Under the pieces are notes generated by a model that saw only the letters and a program-made list of their open reading frames with translations, made no database searches and was not told the origin of the DNA. From the NCBI RefSeq assembly GCF_027213645.1, contig NZ_JAPWGL010000001.1, positions 372,001 through 436,000 of the forward strand: DNA of 64,000 nt. Direction: 5' to 3'. The first letter of the stretch is position 1. Each line of letters opens with the position of its first letter. The position numbers were made by a program, and so were the translations under genes. The stretch is from Pedobacter rhodius. GTDB lineage: Bacteria > Bacteroidota > Bacteroidia > Sphingobacteriales > Sphingobacteriaceae. Positions 56,709 through 64,000 of this stretch are shown piece after piece.

Positions 56709-56716
56709 CAAAGGTA
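56709..56716 (-). promoter_or_regulatory. -7 promoter element of rpsA
   Basis: TACCTTTG on the minus strand, followed by CAGTCC exactly as at the rplK promoter. The -33 region is T-rich without a clear TTTG. Confidence 0.55.
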
Positions 56717-56774
56717 AAAATTTTTTAATTAATAGAAAAGATTTTTTTAATAAACATTGCTGATTTTTAGCTCA

Positions 56775-56840
56775 TTAGAAAAATTAGTATCAGGTATTTA
56801 GCATTAAGTCGCAAGTATTTAGTATAAAGTAGCAAGATTG
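56775..56840. repeat. Word-like repeat upstream of rpsA
   Basis: Reiterates AGTATTTAG, TATAAAGTAGCAAG and AGTATCAGGTATTTAGC; the same vocabulary as the rpoB-rpoC hairpin (12410-12480). It lies in a 417-bp gene-free stretch (56672-57088). Confidence 0.5.
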
Positions 56841-56990
56841 GGCGTTTAAAGACGATGGATAAAGGAACGAAGCATAAGATCAGGCATAAAAAAGGCAGTA
56901 TGCAATTTCCTTATATCAGATCGGGTTAATCCAGGATTAGCTGTTTGTCTTAAAAATATGTAATTATTTGAAAACCAGCATTCAGTAATC

Positions 56991-57060
56991 CTTCGGAAGC
57001 AGCAGCCCCGCTATCGCTTATAGTCCTCACTTCGTTGCGGGCTATTCCGCTCTATCGGGT
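56991..57060 (-). repeat. AGTGAGGACT dispersed element, copy B
   Basis: The minus strand reads GATAGAGCGGAATAGCCCGC, then AACGAAGTGAGGACT, matching copy A at 29994-30065. It lies 30 nt downstream of the SH3-protein stop and adjoins the 56775 word repeat. Confidence 0.65.
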
Positions 57061-57088
57061 TTAAAAACAAAGCTTATACGGCTAAGAA

Positions 57089-58075
57089 TTACCTTTTTGT
57101 AAAAGTTCCCCGCGTGAAGCCTTCGCCAATCAGCGTGTTTTCGTCTCTTATTAAAAGTAAAATCATGTTTTGTTGATCATACAATTTAATCATATCACCT
57201 TCGATAACATATTTTGCCGTAAATGTTGTGTCGGTATAAATATCTTTAACTGCTACTGAATCTTTTGTGTTGAAATTAAAAGACTGATATTGAGTATCTG
57301 CATTGCTGGTAAAAATACCTTTTACAGTTTTTTCTTTTATAAAGGTTACAAAGCAAAAATATCCTACTATTAAAACTATTATGGTTGAAAAGCCGATTAA
57401 AAATTTGTTTTGACCTGAATATTTAAAAATGAAAAATAAAATGGTACCCATAATTAACGCAACTATGGCAAAAAAGATAATATTGGAATAATCCTTATCA
57501 ATTTTTGGAACCTCCACAGCAACTGCCGATGTTGACTGCACAGGTTTATTTACCGGCGAAATTCTAACTAAAAACTCTTTGCTTACCCAGCCTTCACCAT
57601 TGGTAACCTTGATTTTAAAGAAGCTTGTATTTGAAGAGTCCAGAACAGCAACATTTTCATTTTTAGGTAAATACCCGACTATTTTACTATTTGGATCTGC
57701 CTGCGATCTGACCCTTAAATCGTCTGCTGTTACCCGATAGATATCGCCACTTGTTGCAGCCGGTTGAGGTGTATCCGTTGCTGGTGTTGTATTTACGGGT
57801 GCCGTTGAAGGCTTAGCCGTTGTTACGGTTTTTTCAAGAAAATTCTTACTTATCCAACCTTCGCCATTCTTTAACTTTACTTTGTAGAACTTCGCATCAG
57901 CGGCATCTAAAATAACCACGTTTTCATTCTGATTTACCGTAGCTACAACTTTACTTTTTGGATTGTTGCTGGCCCTTACATTTACTTTATCAGCGGTAAC
58001 CCGGTAAGTATCTTGTGCAATTACACGGTTTGAGAATATACAAAGAGCAATTAGCAGAAAGAAAATTCGGGTCAT
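57089..58075 (-). CDS. Double SH3-domain protein with two membrane helices
   Basis: 328 residues from the ATG at 58075, where a signal peptide begins (MTRIFFLLIALC, cleavage near VIAQD); an upstream in-frame start would bury it. Two bacterial SH3 repeats (about 22-80 and 112-172) share the pattern YRVTADxVxVR..GEGWISK/VSKxFL, joined by a Thr/Pro linker. Two helices (about 195-215, 222-242) and a C-terminal soluble domain follow. SH3b domains often bind peptidoglycan; the role is unknown. It is downstream of the TPM gene on the same strand. Confidence 0.75.
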   Translation of the reverse strand: MTRIFFLLIALCIFSNRVIAQDTYRVTADKVNVRASNNPKSKVVATVNQNENVVILDAADAKFYKVKLKNGEGWISKNFLEKTVTTAKPSTAPVNTTPATDTPQPAATSGDIYRVTADDLRVRSQADPNSKIVGYLPKNENVAVLDSSNTSFFKIKVTNGEGWVSKEFLVRISPVNKPVQSTSAVAVEVPKIDKDYSNIIFFAIVALIMGTILFFIFKYSGQNKFLIGFSTIIVLIVGYFCFVTFIKEKTVKGIFTSNADTQYQSFNFNTKDSVAVKDIYTDTTFTAKYVIEGDMIKLYDQQNMILLLIRDENTLIGEGFTRGTFTKR

Positions 58076-58204
58076 AAGTTTTAGTATTTCAGCGAAGCTG
58101 TTTAAAAATATAGCAATGTCGTACAGCGCAAACATCGTGCTAATTAAGGCAAAATTAGAAAATACTTTTAATTAGGCCATAAAACAATTTAACCATAAAA
58201 ATCA

Positions 58205-59698
58205 TTACCAACTTCCGCCGGTGCCGCCCCCGCTGCTGCTTCCGCCGCCCCAGCTGCTTGATGAAGAAGAACTGCCGGATGATGAAGAACCCGATGAACT
58301 ACGCGGACTTTCCTTAACCAGCATGGGCAAAGTAATCCACCGGATAAATTCTGCATGTTTACAAAAACTGCATTCATTAATGAGTTTAGCCTGTCCGTCA
58401 TGCGTGTAAGTAGCCGTTTTAACGGTAACTTGCTTTTCGAGTTGATAAGTTCGGAACTTACAGGAAGGGCATTCCGTAAACTGATCGTATTTTTCAGCAG
58501 GCCAGGCTTTAATAATGTGTTCCTTATGGTCTGTGCTCTCCCATATATCGTAATCGTAAGCCTTTATAATTTCTTCTTTTCGCTGTCCTTCCGTTAAAAA
58601 AGGTTTTCCTTCAACATTTATATCCCGGTCTAAACGAATCATGGCTTGCTGTTTACTATCCAAAATGGGTTTAAAACGATTATTTGCTTCCTTACGCCTG
58701 AAAACCTGACGAATTACGGCAAATAAAATTAGCGGTGAAAATGCAATTAGCCACCAGTATTTCTGATGGAATGATTTTACTGCATCCGAAAAATTTTCAT
58801 CGTCGTTATAGGTCTTCCTGATTTCATCAATGAGGAATAAATACCTGAAAAATAAGGATATACTTAAAATACAAAATAAAATAAGGGGTATGCTATCCGG
58901 TTTTATTTCCTTAAAAATGCTAAAGCCACCGGTAATGAATAATATTATAGTGATGAAGATTAGGATAATGAATATAACGGCACAGCCTTTAATCAGGGCA
59001 GGGTTGTAATCATTTTTATCGGTCTTTTTTGGTTTGAGTTTTTTTGTTGAATACCTTTTAAGCAACCTGAATAAGCCAAAAAAAGACAGGCAAATTATTG
59101 CGGTGGGTATCCAGAGTTTTTCCAGGTTATTATTGCCTGTTTGCTGCGTGAAAAGCTGGTTTAGTTCTGATTTGTTTTCGGGGTTTAAAATAATCAGCCC
59201 CATCGCATTTAAGGTATTAATAATCCCGGTGCTGAAATCATTTTCCCTGAAGGCCGGGAGTAAATTTTGTTCAGCTATATGTTTCAGTTTTACGTCGGGC
59301 AATACACCTTCAGCGCCCGTCCCTGTAATAAACCTATACTTTCGCCTATCTTTTGCAATAAAAAGTAATACACCGTTATTGCTTGATTTTTGCCCGATTC
59401 CCCAGGTACTGAAAAGCTTATAGGCAAAATCAAAATCTTCCTGATTATGATCAAAATCGTTTACAATTACAACCGCTAGCTGAACATTAGTTTTACTTTC
59501 TAGTTCTGTAATGGTGCTGTTGATACCAGCAACATCACTTTCGTTTAATATTCCATCAGGATTACTTACCCAACCTCCGCCATTTTGTTTCGGATCGGGT
59601 AGCTCGGAAACCAGGTAGGCTTTTTGCGCAAACAGCGCATTTGAAAAAAGGATTAAGACAAAAAGTAATACTGTTTTTAACGGAAGATTATTTTGCAT
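58205..59698 (-). CDS. TPM-domain membrane protein
   Basis: 497 residues. Signal peptide (to about 24), TPM domain (GGGWVSNPDGILNESDVAGI; GVLLFIAKDRRKYRFITGTGAEG), membrane helices near 185-205, 237-260, 268-290 and 315-335, then a zinc-ribbon-like pair of CPSC and CSFC motifs, and a C-terminal Ser/Gly tail (SSSSWGGGSSSGG). TPM proteins with such tails are widespread and proposed to aid membrane-protein or photosystem repair; the role here is unknown. Confidence 0.85.
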   Translation of the reverse strand: MQNNLPLKTVLLFVLILFSNALFAQKAYLVSELPDPKQNGGGWVSNPDGILNESDVAGINSTITELESKTNVQLAVVIVNDFDHNQEDFDFAYKLFSTWGIGQKSSNNGVLLFIAKDRRKYRFITGTGAEGVLPDVKLKHIAEQNLLPAFRENDFSTGIINTLNAMGLIILNPENKSELNQLFTQQTGNNNLEKLWIPTAIICLSFFGLFRLLKRYSTKKLKPKKTDKNDYNPALIKGCAVIFIILIFITIILFITGGFSIFKEIKPDSIPLILFCILSISLFFRYLFLIDEIRKTYNDDENFSDAVKSFHQKYWWLIAFSPLILFAVIRQVFRRKEANNRFKPILDSKQQAMIRLDRDINVEGKPFLTEGQRKEEIIKAYDYDIWESTDHKEHIIKAWPAEKYDQFTECPSCKFRTYQLEKQVTVKTATYTHDGQAKLINECSFCKHAEFIRWITLPMLVKESPRSSSGSSSSGSSSSSSSWGGGSSSGGGTGGSW

Positions 59699-59755
59699 TG
59701 CATGATTGTTATTATCAAAATCAGCTTAAACCGTTTTTTTACAAACAGGCCGGTT

Positions 59756-60586
59756 TTACTCTTTTAAAATTCTGGCCAATACCTTATCCAGTTTTCCTTT
59801 GTCTTTTGTATAAGATTCTAAATTGAAGAGTTTAACGGATTTAAACTCAATAGGGTGACTTTCGCTCTGTAATGAAATGTAACCGGATGTTAATGGTTTT
59901 CCGTCAATTTTAACTTTCGGATCGTAATTAGAAACATTGCCGCCGCCAATTTGGGGTTTTGTATATTCGAGAACAACTTCCCCTTCAATAATATGCTTAA
60001 TAACCGAATCACCTAAAACTAAGAATTCGGCAGTAACCCATTGGTCGCCTGCATAGGTTTTTGATTTAGAATCCAGGCAATGTTGGGTAAATAATTTTCC
60101 ATTAAAAAAAATGTTTGTGCCGGGTGTACAAACATTGCTGGTATGCCTTTCATGTTCACCATCGCCTCCTAAAATCTGTCCTTCAATTGAAATTGGAAAA
60201 TCCTGATCTTTAAGCATTGTTTCGGGGTTCTGGCAATGTAACATCGCCCCGCTGTTTCTTAACGCCCAACCTTCACCACCTTTAACCTGTTCGCCAACAA
60301 AACGGTAAGTAACCTTTAATAAATAAGCTGAAAATGGTTTTTTGTAAAATATATGTCCATACTGTTGGTCGAATGTTGTGTAACCATCATAACGCACTTT
60401 AATTAAGCCATCTTCAACCCGGAAAGTATTTGCATAATTGTCGTTTAGATCATGCTTGGAAATCTTTACTTTCCAGTCTTTTAAATCTTTCCCGTTAAAA
60501 AGGTTAATCCAACCCTTTTGTGCATTAACGTTAAGGGATGCAAAAGCAAAAAAAAGAAGTAGGGTAGAGGTTTGTTTAAATTTCAT
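59756..60586 (-). CDS. DUF1080 / 3-keto-disaccharide hydrolase-like protein
   Basis: 276 residues. Signal peptide (cleavage near NVNAQK), then a concanavalin-like DUF1080 domain: GWINLFNGKDLKDWKVKI, GEGWALRNSGAMLHCQNPE, and the C-terminal GYISLQSESHPIEFKSVKLFNL. The family includes periplasmic 3-keto-glycoside hydrolases; the substrate here is not evident and no dehydrogenase neighbour is present. Confidence 0.85.
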   Translation of the reverse strand: MKFKQTSTLLLFFAFASLNVNAQKGWINLFNGKDLKDWKVKISKHDLNDNYANTFRVEDGLIKVRYDGYTTFDQQYGHIFYKKPFSAYLLKVTYRFVGEQVKGGEGWALRNSGAMLHCQNPETMLKDQDFPISIEGQILGGDGEHERHTSNVCTPGTNIFFNGKLFTQHCLDSKSKTYAGDQWVTAEFLVLGDSVIKHIIEGEVVLEYTKPQIGGGNVSNYDPKVKIDGKPLTSGYISLQSESHPIEFKSVKLFNLESYTKDKGKLDKVLARILKE

Positions 60587-60756
60587 AATCGCAAAAAAAG
60601 GTTCAAGGTTAAAAATATGAAATAAAAACAGAAACTGTTTAAATTCAACAGTAACTTTTATTTGTCGGACATTTTTATCTTAGGCGTTTCGACAAGCTCA
60701 ATTTAATCCCTGATATAAAACGGATGATATTTAAATAACCTTAAAACGCTTAAAAA

Positions 60757-61437
60757 TTAAAAATTTAATAATGGTTCAACCCTTTCCAATGCAAAAGCCA
60801 ACTGTTCGTCCTGAGTTAAATCTGTATTATCTAAAATGATAGCATCATCAGCCCTTACCAACGGACTTTCTTTTCGGGTTGTATCGGCATAATCGCGATG
60901 CGCCAGGTTTTCGAAAACTTCTTCTAAAGTTGTACTGTTGTTGCCTTTATGCTCGAGTTCTTTAAATCTTCTTTCCGCCCTGATTTTAGGATCGGCTGTC
61001 ATGAAAAATTTTAATGGTGCTTCTGGAAAAACAGTCGTGCCAATGTCCCGGCCGTCCATTACAATGTTTTTGGATTTACCCATTCTTTGCTGTTGTTTCA
61101 CCATTTCATGACGAACAATTTTATGCGCAGAAACTTCACTAACGTTTTCGGAAACATGCATCAGACGAATTTCATCAGAAACTTCTTCGCCATTTAGTGT
61201 TATATGCGATTCATAATCACGCGAATGAAAATTTAATTCGATGTGTTTTAGTGCATCGGCAACCTGCTCATCATTCGAAATATTAATATTATTCCGCAAA
61301 AAATATAAGGTTACCGCACGGTACATTGCACCGCTATCCACATAAATAAAACCTAATTTTTTTGCTAAAGCTTTTGCAAGTGTGCTTTTTCCGCAAGATG
61401 AATAGCCATCAATTGCTATTACCAAGTTGTTTTTCAT
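60757..61437 (-). CDS. cmk: Cytidylate kinase
   Basis: 226 residues. P-loop GYSSCGKST (11-19), YVDSGAMYRAVT, the DGRDIGTTVFPEA CMP-binding motif and RAERRFKEL lid. It phosphorylates CMP and dCMP. A -7 element TACCTTTG (61445-61452) is 7 nt before the ATG, so the mRNA is nearly leaderless. Confidence 0.96.
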   Translation of the reverse strand: MKNNLVIAIDGYSSCGKSTLAKALAKKLGFIYVDSGAMYRAVTLYFLRNNINISNDEQVADALKHIELNFHSRDYESHITLNGEEVSDEIRLMHVSENVSEVSAHKIVRHEMVKQQQRMGKSKNIVMDGRDIGTTVFPEAPLKFFMTADPKIRAERRFKELEHKGNNSTTLEEVFENLAHRDYADTTRKESPLVRADDAIILDNTDLTQDEQLAFALERVEPLLNF

Positions 61438-61499
61438 CGTGCATCAAAGGTAAAAAATAGATATAGAATGCTGAATTTTTAAATCAGTAATTGTGTATA

Positions 61500-62285
61500 C
61501 TACTTATCGAATTTCGCAATCCATACTGAATTGTAAGGATGCAGCCAGCCTTCGTGTTGTAAATACCAGAACAGACCTTCATCAATCCGGAAAGCAAACA
61601 ACCCGTATAAATAATGATTCGCGTTATGTGTTGTATAGTTTTTACGATAATGAAAATAGGTAACCAGTGTTGCTTTTTTCTGATTTCCTTCATCTGTAAC
61701 TTCTAATGTACAAGGATCAAATGCTGCTGCAAACCTGAAATTCTGGTTAAAACGTTCACCCCATTTATTCCAGGCAACCTGGTGTTTACCTTTGGTGTGA
61801 AGCAATTTTTGTATGTCGGGCGCATTTAAATAGTCGTCATCATAAAATATTCTCGTTTTACTCTTTTTAGGGAATAACAAATAAAAATTTTGAATACTTG
61901 CTTCCGGGAAAGGAATGATATCACCTACTGTTATGATTAACAGTGTGCCATAAATCCCGCACTTTTCCTTAAAATTTAAGTGATAACCGCTGTTTATTTG
62001 AGACTGAAATTCCTCTGCATGACGATTATATTGTTTTAAATTATAAGGAGTTGATAAAATGAAAATACCCAGGCCTATTAATAAAGTGATGGTAATAAAC
62101 TTCCTGTTCTTCTTTTTGAAAAATGCAATAACCGCTATAATTAATGTTAAAACGAAGAAATAGAAAATATGCAGTGAGTAACAAAAAGTCCACAGTAAAA
62201 GGAATAAAAAAACAAAGCAAATTATTGAAAATAAGACTGTTTTAAAAAAAGAAGTAACTTTTTGACCGAAAGATTTTAGTGTCAT
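61500..62285 (-). CDS. Membrane protein of unknown function
   Basis: 261 residues, not recognised. Three adjacent hydrophobic helices near the N-terminus (about 17-36, 38-54, 64-80) and a soluble C-terminal domain of about 170 residues rich in aromatic residues (YPYNS-like, HNANHYLYGLFAFR). No catalytic motif is evident. It lies between cmk and the divergent arfB. Confidence 0.6.
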   Translation of the reverse strand: MTLKSFGQKVTSFFKTVLFSIICFVFLFLLLWTFCYSLHIFYFFVLTLIIAVIAFFKKKNRKFITITLLIGLGIFILSTPYNLKQYNRHAEEFQSQINSGYHLNFKEKCGIYGTLLIITVGDIIPFPEASIQNFYLLFPKKSKTRIFYDDDYLNAPDIQKLLHTKGKHQVAWNKWGERFNQNFRFAAAFDPCTLEVTDEGNQKKATLVTYFHYRKNYTTHNANHYLYGLFAFRIDEGLFWYLQHEGWLHPYNSVWIAKFDK

Positions 62286-62442
62286 ATGATCGTGTAACTA
62301 AGCGCTTATTAGAATGAATTTTTGAAGTTAAAATTTCTAAATGAATAAACAAAATTGCATAAATTATAAAAAGTAGATGAAAGGAACTGTTCTACATTGT
62401 TTTGATATATATTTGATTTAAATTTATGATTTTTTTAGAATA

Positions 62443-62853
62443 ATGATACCTGACAGAGCGGAAATTTTAAAAATAGTTAGCTTTAGAACATCGAGAAGTG
62501 GCGGTAAAGGCGGACAAAATGTAAATAAGGTATCGAGCAAAGTCGAATTAATTTTTAATATTAATGATGCCAATTTTTTAAATGAAGATGAAAAAGCTTT
62601 ATTAAAATCCAGGTTGGAAAAAAGAACGGCTGCAGATGGATGTATCCATATTATTTCACAAGAGGATAGAAGTCAACTGTTAAACAAAGAAAAAACAATA
62701 GTAAAACTCATCGGACTGATCAAGAAATCGTTGCACGTTCAGAAAAAAAGAAAACCGACGAAAACACCAAAATCTGTTATTGAAAACAGGTTAAAAAATA
62801 AAACGGTTAAATCAGATTTAAAAAGATCCAGAAAAAAACCGAGCATGGATTAG
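62443..62853 (+). CDS. arfB: Alternative ribosome-rescue factor ArfB (peptidyl-tRNA hydrolase)
   Basis: 136 residues. The release-factor GGQ motif lies in RSGGKGGQNVNKVSSKVEL (GGQ 23-25), followed by a Lys/Arg-rich C-terminal tail that enters the mRNA channel of stalled ribosomes. ArfB hydrolyses peptidyl-tRNA on non-stop ribosomes. It lacks codon-recognition domains, so it is not a normal release factor. Confidence 0.93.
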   Translation: MIPDRAEILKIVSFRTSRSGGKGGQNVNKVSSKVELIFNINDANFLNEDEKALLKSRLEKRTAADGCIHIISQEDRSQLLNKEKTIVKLIGLIKKSLHVQKKRKPTKTPKSVIENRLKNKTVKSDLKRSRKKPSMD

Positions 62854-62960
62854 GTGGTTGATGGCTATCGGTAACCAGTTAGCACTTATACGATTTATAG
62901 TTTGCTGTTCGCAATTACATTTCAAGGTTAAATCAACAATATTGGCAATTCGGGAATTAA

Positions 62961-63911
62961 CTATATCTTCCCAAACCTGTAATACAAGCTTAATCCTCCA
63001 TAGTTTTGTGCTTTTGCAACACTTTTAACTTCTTTAGTTTTGAAAATTATATTGAAATCTGCAGTAAATCTTTTTGAGCTGTAGTTTATGCCAAACTGCT
63101 GTTCAAATACAATTGGTTTAACCCCAAAGGTTACGGGGCTGTCATTATTAAAAAGGCTTCCCTGGATGGTTGCATCATAGGCTACAACATTTATTTGTGG
63201 TTTTGCATAAAAGAAAAATTCGGAATTGTTTAGGCTTTTGGTTTTAGCATTACCAATAACAGCGTTATGATAAGCACTATTAAACAATTGATTTAATTTA
63301 CCTGCTCTGAAAAGTACTGAAGTACCCAAGCCACTAAATGTAGTTCCTAAATTTGCATACGCTTGTCCGCTGAAATCGACTGCATTATCACTTGAGCGAT
63401 GGATTAATTTACTATAATTTCCTGACAGGTTAACAGCCAATTCGTTTTTTATCTGGTATTCCCAGCCTGCCGGTGTATAAAAACCAACTGTTTTGTGCAA
63501 AAACTTTTGTGCATCCTCGGCCAGGGAATTTGGCCCTACTGTACCAATTTCTATGCTCGTTTTTAGTACGCTTTCCTTTTTATAAAAAACGGAATAGGCA
63601 GCACCAGCATATAAATAACCTGCAAAGGGCCTATCCTGATCTTCTTTTTTCGCAACCTGACCCCAATAAGGCGTGTACATTTTCTGGCCTGCTGAAATTT
63701 CGAACGTTTTCTTTTCAATGTTTTCTCCAACCTTTTCAGGGTTTATCGCGCTGCGATAATAGATAAACAAGCCATTGGTATAATACCTGTCATTTAAAGT
63801 GGCCAGATAAGCGTCATTTTCTGTTTTAAAGCCAAACTCGTTCTTAAAGTTTTGAGCTTTAGCTACATCAATAACAAACAATATCAAAAAAAAAGTTAAA
63901 ATCGATTTCAT
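62961..63911 (-). CDS. LpxR-like outer-membrane protein (lipid A deacylase family)
   Basis: 316 residues with a signal peptide (cleavage near DVAKAQ). The LpxR/DUF2219 family pattern is visible: ENDAYLATLNDRYYTNGLFI near the N-terminus and the HKTVGFYTPAGWEYQIKNEL region bearing His and Glu at the expected active-site places. LpxR removes the 3'-acyloxyacyl chain of lipid A at the outer membrane. Activity is inferred from family motifs only. A terminator hairpin lies directly before the start codon. Confidence 0.82.
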   Translation of the reverse strand: MKSILTFFLILFVIDVAKAQNFKNEFGFKTENDAYLATLNDRYYTNGLFIYYRSAINPEKVGENIEKKTFEISAGQKMYTPYWGQVAKKEDQDRPFAGYLYAGAAYSVFYKKESVLKTSIEIGTVGPNSLAEDAQKFLHKTVGFYTPAGWEYQIKNELAVNLSGNYSKLIHRSSDNAVDFSGQAYANLGTTFSGLGTSVLFRAGKLNQLFNSAYHNAVIGNAKTKSLNNSEFFFYAKPQINVVAYDATIQGSLFNNDSPVTFGVKPIVFEQQFGINYSSKRFTADFNIIFKTKEVKSVAKAQNYGGLSLYYRFGKI

Positions 63912-63940
63912 AAAAAAGTCCCGATGATTTATCGGGACTA
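63912..63940 (-). terminator. Terminator abutting the LpxR-like start codon
   Basis: On the minus strand AGTCCCGAT and ATCGGGACT pair with a 5-nt loop and are followed by TTTTTT, then at once the ATG. It presumably ends a gene to the right of the window, or attenuates this gene. Confidence 0.75.
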
Positions 63941-64000
63941 TAAAAGTATCTATTGTAAATGAATTTATTAATCAGGCACTGAAATAAAATCAGAATATTA

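Overview
The window looks like a chromosomal segment of a Bacteroidota bacterium, most likely Sphingobacteriaceae and close to Pedobacter. This is inferred from gene content and signals, not from a database search. The reasons are: a SusD-type lipoprotein; promoters of the TTG/TAnnTTTG type; a DNA polymerase III alpha subunit with an N-terminal proofreading exonuclease; mostly Shine-Dalgarno-free gene starts; low GC; and several intergenic repeat families of a kind I associate with Pedobacter-like genomes.

Layout. 1-1437 is the 3' part of a SusD gene. 1.6-3.2 kb carries rpsU, a Xer recombinase and hpf. 3.2-16.8 kb is the core gene-expression block: tRNA-Thr, -Tyr, -Gly, -Thr and tuf; tRNA-Trp, secE and nusG; then rplK, rplA, rplJ, rplL, rpoB and rpoC. 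16.9-20.1 kb has a small broken coiled-coil/membrane gene, a DUF3467 gene, and a FadL-like porin paired with an SGNH lipoprotein. 20.2-24 kb (minus strand) is a tRNA-maturation group (miaA, cca, a threonylcarbamoyl-AMP synthase) with a pRiA4b-ORF3-like protein. 24.2-29.6 kb mixes envelope and metabolic genes (DUF4136 lipoprotein, glycosyltransferase, dapD, S4 protein, EcsC, guanine deaminase, OmpH-like) with a decayed redoxin fragment. gyrB at 30.3 kb follows a 0.7-kb gene-free stretch with a perfect DnaA box.

32-43 kb: bestrophin plus a universal-stress-like protein, a two-component system, an SRPBCC protein, a retropepsin-like protease, mdh, tandem lipocalins, a DUF58 protein, a PQQ sugar dehydrogenase and trxA. 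43-64 kb: dnaE, a DJ-1/PfpI protein, pyrR-pyrB, map, a DCC protein, a GH20 hexosaminidase, a GT2 glycosyltransferase, rpsA, an SH3/membrane protein, a TPM protein, a DUF1080 protein, cmk, an unknown membrane protein, arfB and an LpxR-like protein.

How it fits together. Much of the window makes or maintains the transcription and translation machinery: ribosomal proteins, EF-Tu, RNA polymerase, tRNA maturation, hibernation (hpf) and rescue (arfB). Three genes of this set (rpsU, hpf, rpsA) have Shine-Dalgarno-like leaders, which fits the known Bacteroidota circuit in which ribosomes lacking bS21 translate SD-bearing mRNAs. Four transcription units of the set share an extended -7 motif, TAnnTTTGCAnnCC.

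I found no defence island, CRISPR array, prophage or intact insertion sequence. The most unusual material is noncoding: a four-unit array of hairpins (core GGTTGGTGAGCCACCAACC) between pyrB and the DJ-1 gene; two MITE-like elements of about 132 bp; a dispersed AGTGAGGACT element; CCCCTAAAGGGG elements; and hairpins built from short reiterated words at operon boundaries, some reaching into coding ends.
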